DNA of 64,000 nt from Paralichthys olivaceus (lineage: Eukaryota; Chordata; Actinopteri; Pleuronectiformes; Paralichthyidae), in the NCBI RefSeq assembly GCF_024713975.1, contig NC_091099.1, positions 185,001 to 249,000 of the forward strand, read 5' to 3'. Shown here one piece after another: positions 44,233 through 54,862 of this stretch. The notes below the pieces were generated by a model. It worked only from the letters and a program-made list of their open reading frames with translations. It was not told the origin of the DNA and did not search any database. The position numbers were made by a program, and so were the translations under genes. Position 1 is the stretch's first letter. Each line of letters starts with the position of its first letter.

Positions 44233-47200
44233 ATGGACTTCTGCTTCAGCGTCGCAGCTGCGGGTCTCTACGTCCTCACCGTGCTGTGGACACTGTCCCA
44301 GGGATGTGATGCTGGACACAGGGCCTCGGTCCCCGGGGCCTCCGGGGCCCGGGTTGAGTTCCTACTCTGGCCACTGGGGGCGTCCCTGTGTTATGTTGTG
44401 TCTCCAGTTTTGTGTGGACTCGTTCTCCTGAGCTGCAGCATCCGTCTGATCTGGGACAGGAAGAGATGTGAGCTGCTGCTGCCAGAGACAAGAGGGGTGC
44501 TCATCACAGGTCAGACACACAACACAGACACACACAACAGACACACAACACAGAGACAGACACAACACAGGCACACAATACAGAGAGAGACACAACACAG
44601 AGACAGACACACACATCACACAACAACACAAGAGACAGAAGTTGTGTGTGTGTGTCTGTGTGTGGAGCATCAGGAAAAACAGGACGAGCCACAGACGACA
44701 TGATGATAAAATTCCACAATGTATGATGAAGAGATAGAGAACAACACACAACCACATACACACAACACACAACCAGACACACCTACACAATACCTAAAAC
44801 AACTACACAAAGAGATGAGAGAGAATGAGGAAACTTTACTGGGAGGTCACCACACAACTTCACAACTTCAGAAACACAAGTACAGCACTACACAACTACA
44901 CACACAACTACACAACACATGCTGGGTGTGAGGTCAGAGGATGATGAAGATGTGAAGTCACATGATGAAGATGTTAGAACGTCAACAGTAAAAACTATCG
45001 AATGTTTGTGGGAATCAAACCCTCGACTCTTTCCATGTGAAAGTCTTTTCCCTCTTTATTTGGAGGTGTGTCTCTGGGACGTCTCTGAGCTGCAGTGTCT
45101 CCTCAGGATGCGACTCTGGCTTCGGTCACGCTCTGGCAAAGCGTCTCGGTCTCATGGGGGTGAAGGTGTTTGCAGGCGTGTTGGACGTGGACGGAGCTGG
45201 AGCTCAGCAGCTCAGAGAGACATCTGAGAACCTGCAAGTCCTCCAGCTGGACGTGACCGACAGAAACCAGGTAGAGACGGTGCACAGGGACATCTGCTCT
45301 CAGGTGGGACACACAGGTACGTCCTCTTACATTAGAGACATTCAAACTTAGGACACAGGTTTGACCTCCTCTGTCCACCATCATGTCTCTGTCTTCATTC
45401 TGCTCTTGGATAGAGGTCAGACAGAGGACAGTGCTCATTGGACAGAGGTCAGAGGACAGCAGAATGAGGTCAGTGATCAGCAGACAGGGGACAGTAGAAA
45501 AGGACAGAGGACAGTGGTCATTGGAAAGAGGACAGAGGACAGTATGAAAGGACAGAGGACAGTGGTCATTGGAAAGAGGACAGTATGAAAGGACAGAGGA
45601 CAGTGGTCATTGGACAGAGGTCAGAGGACAGCAGACAGAGGATAGAGGACAGTATAAAAGGACAGACAGCAGACAGAGGATAGAGGACAGTATAAAAGGA
45701 CAGAGGACAGCAGACAGAGGATAGAGGACAGTATAAAAGGTCAGAGGACAGAGGACAGCAGAATGAGGTCAGTGATCAGCAGACAGGGGACAGTATAAAA
45801 GGACAGTGGTCATTGGACAGAGGTCAGAGGACAGCAGACAGAGGATAGAGGACAGTATAAAAGGACAGAGGTCAGAGGACAGCAGACAGAGGATAGAGGA
45901 CACCTCTCAGCTGTGCCCCTCCTGTAGGTCTGTGGGGTTTGGTGAATAACGCGGGAATCCTTCAGTGTCCCGTGGACGTGGAGCTTCAGCCGCTCTCCGC
46001 GTGCAGACGCTGCATGGACGTCAACTTCCTGTCAGCTGTCCACATGTGTCAGGTCTTCCTCCCTCTGCTGAGACGAGCCCGAGGACGCATCGTCAACATG
46101 TCCAGCATGGCAGGTCAACAGGAAGTCAAGCCTTTTTTTTCAAGTACAGTTTCAGATCGACGATGTTTTGATCCAGATGTTTGTCGTCCTCCTCCAGCTG
46201 TGGTGCCGATGCCGATGTTCGCTGGGTACGGAGCGTCCAAGGCGGCTCTGAGCGTCCTGTCTCACGTGATGAGGGCGGAGCTGTCTGATTGGGGCGTCAG
46301 AGTCGCTCTGATCCAACCCGCAGGATTCAGAACAAGTAGGTCACATGATGATAGGACCATGTGAGGATCACGTTAGGATCATGTTAGGATCATGTTAGGA
46401 TCAGGTGAGGATCAGGTGAGGATCACGTTAGGATCATGTTAGGATCATGTGAGGATCACGTTAGGATCATGTTAGGATCATGTTAGGATCAGGTGAGGAT
46501 CAGGTGAGGATCACGTTAGGATCATGTTAGGATCATGTGAGGATCAGGTGAGGATCACGTTAGGATCATGTTAGGATCAGGTGAGGATCAGGCGAGGATC
46601 ACGTTAGGATCATGTGAGGATCATGTGAGGATCACGTTAGGATCATGTTAGGATCAAGTGAGGATCAGGTGAGGATCATGTTAGGATCATGTTAGGATCA
46701 CGTTAGGATCAGGTGAGGATCAGGTGAGGATCATGTTAGGATCACGTTAGGATCAGGTGAGGATCAGGTGAGGATCACGTTAGGATCAGGTGAGGATCAC
46801 GTTAGGATCATGTTTGGATCATGTGAGGATCAGGTGAGGATCAGGTGAGGATCATGTTAGGATCACGTTAGGATCATGTGAGGATCAGGTGAGGATCAGG
46901 TGAGGATCATGTTAGGATCAGATGAGGATCAGGTGAGGATCACGTTAGGATCAGGTGAGAATCATGTTAGGATCAGGTGAGGATCATGTTAGGATCAGGT
47001 GAGGATCACGTTAGGATCAGGTGAGAATCATGTTAGGATCAGGTGAGGATCATGTTAGGATCAGGTGAGGATCATGTTAGGATCAGGTGAGGATCACGTT
47101 AGGATCAGGTGAGGATCAGGTAAGAATCATGTTAGGATCACGTGAGAATCATGTTAGGATCAGGTGAGGATCATGTGAGGATCATGTTAGGATCATGTTA

Positions 47201-48615
47201 GGATCAGGTGAGGATCAGGTAAGAATCATGTTAGGAACACGTGAGGATCATGTTAGGATCACGTGAGGATCATGTTAGGATCAGGTGAGGATCACGTTAG
47301 GATCAGGTGAGGATCATGATACAGTCACATCAGGATCATGTTAGGATCACGTGAGGATCACGTTAGGATCACGTTAGGATCAGGTGAGGATCACGTTAGG
47401 ATCAGGTGAGGATCATGATACAGTCACATCAGGATCACGTGAGGATCACGTTAGGATCACGTTAGGATCAGGTGAGGATCACGTTAGGATCAGGTGAGGA
47501 TCAGGTAAGAATCATGTTAGGATCACGTGAGGATCGTGTTAGGATCACATCAGGATCATGTTAGGATCAGGTGAGGATCAGGTAAGAATCATGTTAGGAT
47601 CACGTGAGGATCATGTTAGGATCACATCAGGATCATGTTAGGATCAGGTGAGGATCACGTTAGGATCAGGTGAGGATCATGATACAGTCACATCAGGATC
47701 ACGTGAGGATCACGTTAGGATCACGTTAGGATCATGTTAGGATCACGTGAGGATCATGTTAGGATCAGGTGAGGATCATGATACAGTCACATCAGGATCA
47801 TGTTAGGATCAGGTGAGGATCACGTTAGGATCAGGTGAGGATCATGATACAGTCACATCAGGATCATGTTAGGATCAGGTGAGGATCACGTTAGGATCAG
47901 GTGAGGATCAGGTAAGAATCATGTTAGGATCACGTTAGGATCAGGTGAGGATCATGTTAGGATCACATCAGGATCATGTTAGGATCAGGTGAGGATCACG
48001 TTAGGATCAGGTGAGGATCATGTTAGGATCACATCAGGATCATGTTAGGATCAGGTGAGGATCACGTTAGGATCAGGTGAGGATCATGATACAGTCACAT
48101 CAGGATCATGTTAGGATCACGTGAGGATCATGTTAGGATCACGTGAGGATCATGTTAGGATCGAGTTAGTTGAAATCTTTCATGTGAAGATGAACTGGAT
48201 CTCTTCCTCACGTTAACCTTTACTTTGAATCAATGATCAATAATCGGATCGATTCTCCGTCTCTTTCCTCTCAGACATCTTTGGGACCAGTGAAGACATC
48301 AGTCGCTACAGAGCCGAGATCCTGGAGGCGGCCTCCTCTGAAGCCAGAGAGGATTATGGGGACGCGTACATCTCATCCCTCCCCAGCGGTTTGTCCAGAC
48401 TGTCCCAGCGTTCAGCTGAGGATCTGTCCCCTGTTGTGGACGACATGTGTCATGCTCTGCTGTCCGTCCACCCCAAACCTCTGTACACCCCTGGACAGAT
48501 GGGATGGCTGCTGCCGTTTGTCCACCGCCACTGTCCCACCGCCATCTTTGACGTCATCATCAAGACTTTAACTAAATACAACGACTGTGAACCGGCGGGA
48601 CTGAGGACGAGCTGA
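44233..48615 (+). CDS. hsd17b2: 17-beta-hydroxysteroid dehydrogenase type 2, 5 coding exons
   Basis: A membrane-bound short-chain dehydrogenase of the endoplasmic reticulum that oxidises estradiol and testosterone with NAD+. Exons: 44233-44509, 45107-45316, 45928-46113, 46198-46335, 48275-48615; 383 residues (human 387). The N-terminus has hydrophobic segments at about 5-23 and 45-75. The cofactor glycine motif is TGCDSGFG (92-99), then NNAG (169-172), and the catalytic Ser222, Tyr235 and Lys239 (YGASK). VFAGVL, the RGRIVNMSSM block, FRTNIFGTSE and DYGDAYI match HSD17B2 better than HSD11B2 or retinol dehydrogenases, though the glycine motif is like theirs. An in-frame ATG at 44095 is rejected because the added residues are not hydrophobic or conserved. 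Introns 2 and 4 are largely tandem repeat. The neighbour mphosph6 supports the identification. Confidence 0.9.
45415..45905 (+). repeat. GGACAGAGGACAGT-type repeat, hsd17b2 intron 2
   Basis: About 490 bp of purine-rich 7- to 10-bp blocks (GGACAGAGGACAG, GTATAAAAGGACAG, GTCATTGGAAAGAG) arranged in longer repeated cassettes of about 60 bp. It ends about 20 bp before the exon 3 acceptor. Confidence 0.9.
46364..48162 (+). repeat. 11-bp minisatellite with higher-order cassettes, hsd17b2 intron 4
   Basis: About 160 units of the AGGATCATGTT / AGGATCAGGTG / AGGATCACGTT / AGGATCACGTG set. In the second half a variant unit ATGATACAGTCACATC recurs at about 47316, 47411, 47678, 47776, 47844 and 48086, marking a higher-order repeat. 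It makes up more than 90% of the 1.94-kb intron. Confidence 0.96.
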
Positions 48616-49066
48616 GACACCGTCCACATTGATCCATTCAGGTCTCAAAGCTAGAGAGAGATTTCTTCCTCGTTCTCAACAATAAAATAAAATATATTAT
48701 GAATGATATTTATCATCAATGACGTAAATGGTTTTTTTAACGAGAAATTAGTCTGGAAGTGGAATCAGCTTCAATTAACTTGATCTCTGAACAGACTCTT
48801 ATTGTGAAAAGACAGAGCAAAGACTTAACATTCAATCAAATGAATCTTCTGTTTCTCGTTTTCTCTCCTGTCAATTAAAAATCAGTCCAAATTAAATTTT
48901 AAAAACAGGAGATTGATTTTTAATGAGTGAAAACATTTGAACGCTCACAGGTTCTCAAAGATAAATCTTTAAAAAAGTAAAGACAGGATGTATAACATCC
49001 ACTTCCATCCGAAAAACACAACTATGTCAAAAAAACATCATTAACATGCAGACGCGTTCTGTAAGT
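48616..49066. other. Tail-to-tail interval between hsd17b2 and mphosph6
   Basis: The hsd17b2 poly(A) signal AATAAA lies at 48681-48686. The rest is AT-rich with no exon. The two 3' untranslated regions may approach or overlap here. Confidence 0.55.
48681..48686 (+). terminator. Candidate poly(A) signal of hsd17b2 (AATAAA)
   Basis: AATAAA 66 bp after the stop codon, overlapping a second AATAAA-like hexamer. Confidence 0.5.
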
Positions 49067-50507
49067 TCAGTCCTGAGGTTTCAGAAAAATTTTCTTTATG
49101 TTCGTTTCTACGATGTTTTGATTGACGTCCTCGTCCGTCGATGCTCGCTCTCGCTTCTTCTCAAACTTCCTCTTCATGCTCCCGACCAAACTCTCGTACC
49201 TGAAACGATGAAAATAAATCGTATCAAATCAGTTAAAATCATCTTTTATGGTGTTTGATTAAAAAATCATGCAGCTGAATAAACGTCTTAAATTGCAAAC
49301 TGAAAAAAAATCTGTGATTTAACTTTTTTTACAGGTTGAATGACACTTTTTTAATATAAAATATATATATATAATATTTTAATCTATGATGAAATGTATT
49401 AATAATTATTTAAGTACAACCTCAGAGCCATTTCTTCATCTGTGACGTCTGTTTGCATCCTGCTCGTCTCCTCCTCTTCCTCAGCTTTGTCTTCGTCTCT
49501 CGGATTCATCAACATCATCAGTTTCTGTGTCAGACAATAAAAAACGTCGCCATCCTCACTTTTATTTTTCACATATTGACCTTTAAATATCGCACATGAG
49601 ACGATTTATTCAGCTTTAATCAGTGAGAAGAGTCTTGATGAGTTATTAGATGAGTTATTGATTAGTTGGAAAAGGAGGAAGAAGAGGTAAAGAAACTTGT
49701 TCCAGATGTTTGAGCGGTTGTGTCACCGTCTTCGACGTTAACTCTGACACACATGAGAAGAAGAAAAGTGAGACAAACCTCCACTTCAGGATTAAATCCT
49801 CTGAATGACAAGCGACCGAACTTCAGATCTTCACATGGAACAAAACTCTTCTCCTCTATGATCAGATTCCTGGGGGGGGGGGCAGAACGTGACGTCATGT
49901 TGCTGCCTCACATCATCACATCTCCACTAAACAGGAAGTGACACCAGACTGTTTCCTGCGCTACAAATCACCATGACAACAGCAGTGGAGAGTAACTAAG
50001 TATTTTACTCAAATAGTTGAGTATGAACACGAGGCTTCATCCTGACATGTGAGAAGTCCTGCTCTGCTTCTTACACTGATCTGTGACTCACTCTTTAGCT
50101 TTGAGCTCAGGCAGGTCCAGGTACCAGTGCTCATCACTGATGATTCTCCGCTCGTCCTCCTCCAGCTGCTTCTTGGTCTCAGCGTCCAGACCTCTCTGCA
50201 TGAACTGAACATCACCAGCACGTTAACTTTTAATAACAGTAGAAACACAGACGTATACAGACGAAACCTCTCTTTCCAATTAGAGTCATTAGTTCAGCAG
50301 GTTTCACTTTTTAATTTTACACGTAAAGTTTAAACTTTATCACAAACTTCAGACGATGTTTAACATTTTACTGAGGAAATAAAGACTCGACTGCTAACGG
50401 GCTAACCAGGACGGCTGCTAACGATATTAGCATCAGTTAGCAAACACAGCTTCACTTACTTTCATGCGCAAGAGGTTTTTAGAAAGTTTCACTGAATCAC
50501 TGGACAT
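49067..50507 (-). CDS. mphosph6: M-phase phosphoprotein 6, nuclear exosome cofactor, 5 coding exons
   Basis: MPP6 links the nuclear RNA exosome to the helicase MTR4 and supports 5.8S rRNA 3' maturation. Exons (high to low): 50507-50460, 50204-50092, 49869-49779, 49524-49421, 49199-49067; 162 residues (human 160). Conserved blocks are LSKNLLRMKFMQRGLD, SDEHWYLDLPELK, GRLSFRGFNPEVEKLM and the C-terminal FLKPQD. The start at 50507 gives MSSDSVKLSKNLLRMK, as long as in human. Intron 1 splits directly after LLRMK. The intron 3 donor GTTTGT and intron 4 donor GTTGTA are weaker than consensus but the frames join correctly. It is head to head with the ALP1-like gene and tail to tail with hsd17b2, its neighbour in human too. 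Confidence 0.94.
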
Positions 50508-50514
50508 TTTCACC

Positions 50515-50615
50515 AGAGAGAGGGTGAGACAGAGCGAGTGAGACAGAGAGAGGGTGAGACAGAGCGAGTGAGACAGAGAGAGGGTGAGACAGAGCGAGTG
50601 AGACAGAGAGAGGGT
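50515..50615. repeat. ~32-bp purine repeat in 5' leader of mphosph6
   Basis: Three near-perfect units of GAGAGAGGGTGAGACAGAGC plus GAGTGAGACA, beginning a few bases upstream of the mphosph6 ATG and so probably in its 5' untranslated region. Confidence 0.9.
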
Positions 50616-50755
50616 GCGAACAGTTAGCTTCAGGCTAACAGCTAAATCCACGAGCATCTGCTGCTCTGACAGACAGAAGCAGACGAACGTCGAGCGGCCC
50701 GGAAGTCAAGTTAATCTACCTCTGATGTTATCGATGTCCAAAAACAATGTTTTTT

Positions 50756-50866
50756 ATAATAACAATAACAACAATAACAACAATAACAACAATCATAACA
50801 ATAATAACAATAATAACGATAATAACGATAACAACAATAATAACAATAATAACGATCATAATAAAG
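50756..50866. repeat. (AAC/AAT)n microsatellite
   Basis: About 110 bp of AATAACAAC units with GATAACG interruptions between the two divergent genes. Confidence 0.95.
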
Positions 50867-50954
50867 TTCATTTTAAGGGTTCAGAAAAAACAAGTGAACG
50901 CGCTCAGCTACGTCATAAACAGGCGCCGTGCGGTTTGTTTACTGGCGGTAGAAA

Positions 50955-52853
50955 ATGGAGGCGGACACGGAGGAGGCCTCGGCCTCGGCCCCGGCAGCAG
51001 CTTTGCTGGGCTCCGTGCTGAGCCTCGGTGGTCCTCCGGTGTTCGCCCCGCAAATGTGTGAGCTGTACCGGCTGCAGGCGGCCGTGCTGCGGCGGCGGAG
51101 GCAGCGGGAGCTGATGGAACGGGAACGGCGGAGGAGGCAGTACCTGCGGAGGAGGAGAGCCTTCCTCCTGTCTTCCATCGCGGCTGCGCTCAGTCTCCTC
51201 TCCACCACCAGCAGACCCGTCTGGGTCCGGGACCGAGGCCCCGGGCAGAACCTCTGGGCCACGGCCGAAGCGTTCGACGACGAGGAGTGGAAGGCGCAGT
51301 TCCGTGTGTCCCGGTCCACCTTCGACTTCCTGCTGGAACTGATCGGTCCGGCGATTAAACGCCGCAAAACGAACTACCGCGTCCCGATCGAGCCGGGCCG
51401 CCGGCTGGCCATCACACTGTGGTGGTTGGCCCGGTCCGGGGAGTACCGCTCCATCGCAGACATGTTCGGGGTGGGGATCGCCACCGTGTGCAACATCGTG
51501 CGTCAGGTCGCCTGCGCCATCGTGGAGCGGCTGTTTCACCGCTTCGTGTCGCTGCCCAGCGGCCCGCGGCTGGACGACACCCTCCAGGCCTTCAAGGACC
51601 GCTGCTACCCGCAGTGCGCCGGGGCCATCGGCGGGACCCACATCCCCATCGCTCCTCCGAGGGAGAACCCCGACCACTACATCAACCGAAGCGGCTGGCA
51701 CTCCGTCATCCTGCAGGCGGTGGTGGACCACAACGTCTGGTAAGAACCGTGTCTGGTAACATGAACATGGTCCGACGTCCCGGTGACGTGTGTTTCTGTC
51801 CCGGCAGCTTCACGGATGTGTACGCCGGTTGGCCCGGAAGCAGCAGCAGCGCCACGGTGCTGTGCAGCTCGGACCTGTATCTGAAAGCTGAGGACCGGCC
51901 CGACGGATACCTGTTCCCCAGAGAGGTGAGGTCAGAGGAGATCTGAGGAGATCTGAGGAGGTCAGGTCAGGTCAGGTCAGGTCATGTGAGGTCAGAGGAG
52001 ATCTGAGGAGGTCGTGTGAGGTCAGGTCAGGTCATGTGAGGTCAGAGGAGATCTGAGGAGGTCAGGTGAGGTCAGGTCAGGTCATGTGAGGTCAGAGGAG
52101 ATGTGAGGAGGTCGTTCACCTTTGTATTAAAATGTTTGTTTTCTTAGTTAAAGTTCTATACAGCTGTTTTCAGACTGCAGTTTCTGGAAGGGCCTCCAAG
52201 CTGTTTTAATAAATAAATGGAGTTAGTGTTTCTCACGTGAAGCAGCATTCTGTAGACTCAGTGAAGTTACTACATGCAGCTGGAACACTCAGTCACAACA
52301 TCATCTCAGAGGCAGCTTCAGATAACTAATTTAGATGTTAGTGGAGTCTTTGCTTCACACATGGATTATTTCTCGCATGAAGTTGAACCTGACCTCTGTG
52401 TTTCAGAGATCACTCCTGTCCGACGGCGTGGAGATCCCTGTCCATCTGATCGGAGATGCTTCATTCCCTCTGAAGCCATGGCTGATGAAGGGTTACAGTG
52501 AGGAGCAGCAGCTGTCCCCTGAGCAGCGTCGCTTCTCATACACCGTGTCCTCTGCCCGGTCTGTGGTCGACGCTGCCTTCACCCGCCTGAAAGGACGCTG
52601 GAGATGTCTGCTGAAGAAGAGCGACATTGACATCTCCATGATGCCCAGAATCGTCGCTGCATGCTGCGTTCTGCACAATATCTGTGAAATTCGAGGAGAT
52701 GGTTTCCTTCCGGAGTGGAACGTTGACATGGCTCCTTCTGGAACGTATTTAAGGCAGCCTGATACAGAAGGGTACGCAGGAGACACGTACTGCGCGGCCG
52801 AGGTCATCAGAGACACCATTACTTACAACCTGTTGACAATACTGCAGTACTGA
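50955..52853 (+). CDS. ALP1/HARBI1-like gene derived from a PIF/Harbinger transposase, 3 coding exons
   Basis: Exons 50955-51739, 51808-51925 and 52407-52853 give 449 residues. The N-terminus is Ala-rich with a very basic Arg/Glu helix (about 50-75). A conserved pre-DDE region follows (FRVSRSTFDFLLELIGP), with a helix-turn-helix-like stretch (YRSIADMFGVGIATVCNIV). The DDE_Tnp_4-type core has GAIGGTHIPI, WPGS, LIGDASFPLKPW and VVDAAFTRLKGRW, ending in AACCVLHNICE. At the usual acidic positions only the middle one (Asp318) is standard: the IDGTH Asp is Gly226, and the VVE Glu is Asp356. The conserved HD after WPGS is SS. Spliced introns, an intact frame, a CpG-rich first exon and no visible terminal inverted repeats suggest a host gene rather than an active transposon. 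The function is unknown; a DNA-binding or chromatin role is only a guess from relatives. Confidence 0.85.
51944..52110 (+). repeat. GAGGTCAGGTCA repeat, ALP1-like intron 2
   Basis: Units of AGGTCA in tandem, with GAGGAGATCT. AGGTCA is the nuclear-receptor half site, but the simplest reading is a plain minisatellite. Confidence 0.88.
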
Positions 52854-53161
52854 GCCGAGAGCAGCTTCAGTGTCACAGCAGCTCAGTAAATCACCACTGA
52901 CGGCAACTTTGGCAGCTGGGTTACCATGGTGATGCGTCCCAGGTTAGAGGTGTGTTAACCCATTCATCTCCAACACTGATGAACACCAGTCTGTTTGTTG
53001 TTTTCCATTTTCTGCTGATTTATATTTTTGTACTCTACCACAAGAGGGAAATATTGTACTTTTTACTGTACAACCTTTATTAACAGCTTGAAATGTTACA
53101 TAAAAACATGTGAGCTCATAAAACTATTTTTTTCTGATTAAACAGCGCTCTGCCTGTTGAT
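52854..53161. other. ALP1-like 3' flank
   Basis: Probable 3' untranslated region. No exon is recognisable and there is no strong poly(A) hexamer (ATTAAA at 53138-53143 is possible). Confidence 0.4.
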
Positions 53162-53499
53162 CAGTGTTTCCCTTAGGATGCAGTTGTAGCAGCTGAGGTA
53201 AAGCAAGTGTTATTAGTATTATTAATGAATTTAGTGTGGGCGAGGCCAGCCCAGGGCGTGCGTGCGTGTGCGTGTGTGTCTGAAGCACAATCCATGCTTC
53301 TACGTCGTAGATGTGTACCCTACCTAGAGGCCTAAGCCTTTCCCTCATGTGCACCTCCCCAAAAATGTTACTACAAGTGGAATTGCAGCGCAACTCACTC
53401 ACACTTACGTACAACTATGAATGCCTACTTGGTGCTCGTTGTTATTTAGAAAATGTCACCTAACTCCGCTGCTGCTAAATACATGTAAGGGAAACACTG
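53162..53499. mobile_element. hAT-like non-autonomous element with 14-bp terminal inverted repeats
   Basis: CAGTGTTTCCCTTA at the left end is exactly mirrored by TAAGGGAAACACTG at the right end, giving 338 bp. The end sequence is typical of hAT-type short elements. The flanking 8-mers (CTGTTGAT and AGTGTGTA) do not match, so the target-site duplication is lost or decayed. No coding capacity is seen. Confidence 0.7.
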
Positions 53500-54230
53500 A
53501 GTGTGTAGCTCAGTGTCCATTGACAAACACCTAAGTGAGGAGGAGAATGGGATTGGGAGTCACACATAAAACAGAAAGTCTGTCAGGTGTGGTGCGGTGT
53601 ATCCTCCTGGATCATCTCTCGTCTCAGAATCAAAAAGGCGTCTCCTTTTAGAATTAACACGTGACAATCGGACGGAACATTGTAACTAAGAACTGTAGCT
53701 ATAAAACCATGGAACATTTCAATGCATTTAAAATCTCGGAGACAGTTATTTAATCAGAATTTATGAACAAACACACAGACTGAAACATGGAGTGTATTTT
53801 ATTTAACTCTTCCACAATAATGTGTTTCCTGCTCTGTCTGTATTTTTACTGAAGTGAAGATGTCAAACTCATTTAAAATGAGGTTCATTTAAAAAGAACG
53901 TTTTAAAAGTGAATGTGTTCATATATTAAAACTATTAAAAGAAGATTGACGTGTTTTCGGATGAACTTCCTGTCCAACCACCAGAAGCTCTGCTGATTGG
54001 ACAGACGATGGTGATCCCGCCCTTTCGCGGCCAGCAACGCAGCTTCCGGTTGTCGAGGCGAGACGCGCTGGTTCTGGTATTCATGAAGTGAGCTACGTAC
54101 AGAAGTGACGTCCACTGGCTCCGTCTGCGCTCTCCGTACGTCCGCAGCGTCCAGAGCAGGAACTGTGAGATTTAAATGGCGTCAGAGCAGCTTCACGAGC
54201 TTCTGCGCTGAACCTCCATCTTGTTCAGAG
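53500..54230. other. Intergenic DNA and rbl2 promoter
   Basis: AT-rich to about 53950, then GC-rich. TTTCGCGG (54023-54030) beside CCCGCCC forms an E2F/SP1-type cluster about 200 bp before the rbl2 start, with ETS-like CTTCCGG at about 54042. No other gene was seen. Confidence 0.5.
54023..54030. promoter_or_regulatory. E2F-type site in rbl2 promoter
   Basis: TTTCGCGG agrees with TTTSSCGS and adjoins a GC box. RB-family proteins act through E2F, so feedback control is plausible, but this is motif evidence only. Confidence 0.45.
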
Positions 54231-54756
54231 ATGAGCGGAGAGGACGAGTCTCCGCGAGGAGCCCGGGCCGCGTTCGAGGAGCTGTGTCGGGCCCTGAACA
54301 TGGACGAGGAGTCCAGCACCGAGGCCTGGAGGAGCTACGACGCCATGAGCCGGAGCTTCACCCTGGAGGTGAGGCGCGACACCGGCTCACTGACGGATCA
54401 CTGACGGCTCACTGACAGCTCACTGACGGATCACTGACGGCTCACTGACAGCTCACTGACAGCTCACTGACGGATCACTGACGGCTCACTGACAGCTCAC
54501 TGACAGCTCACTGACGGCTCACTGACAGCTCACTGACGGATCACTGACAGCTCACTGACGGCTCACTGACAGCTCACTGACGGATCACTGACGGCTCACT
54601 GACAGCTCACTGACAGATCACTGACAGCTCACTGACAGCTCACTGACGGCTCACTGACGGATCACTGACGGCTCACTGACGGCTCACTGACGGATCACTG
54701 ACAGCTCACTGACAGCTCACTGACGGATCACTGACAGCTCACTGACGGCCCGGTGT

Positions 54757-54795
<39 letters not shown>

Positions 54796-54796
54796 T

Positions 54797-54862
<66 letters not shown>

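Larger units (their letters stand above)
50508..50954. promoter_or_regulatory. Probable bidirectional promoter of mphosph6 and ALP1-like gene
   Basis: 447 bp separate the two start codons. Present are an ETS-type site CCGGAAGT at 50699-50706, a CRE-like TACGTCA at 50909-50915 and GC-rich sequence. Two tandem repeats interrupt it: GAGAGAGGGTGAGACAGAGC-type units of about 32 bp (50515-50615) and (AAC/AAT)n (50756-50866). No TATA box was seen. Shared promoter use is inferred from arrangement. Confidence 0.5.

Noticed and set aside
44233-48615. Retinol dehydrogenase or HSD11B2, suggested by TGCDSGFG
   Set aside because: The region around the active site and FRTNIFGTSE…DYGDAYI fit HSD17B2, and mphosph6 is next to it as in human.
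50913-51731. A 272-codon frame on the minus strand
   Set aside because: It is antisense to exon 1 of the ALP1-like gene. The + strand shows conserved family motifs and splicing; the antisense frame has neither.
54105-54230. Earlier in-frame start of rbl2
   Set aside because: The extra residues are unlike RBL2 and span probable promoter and leader sequence.
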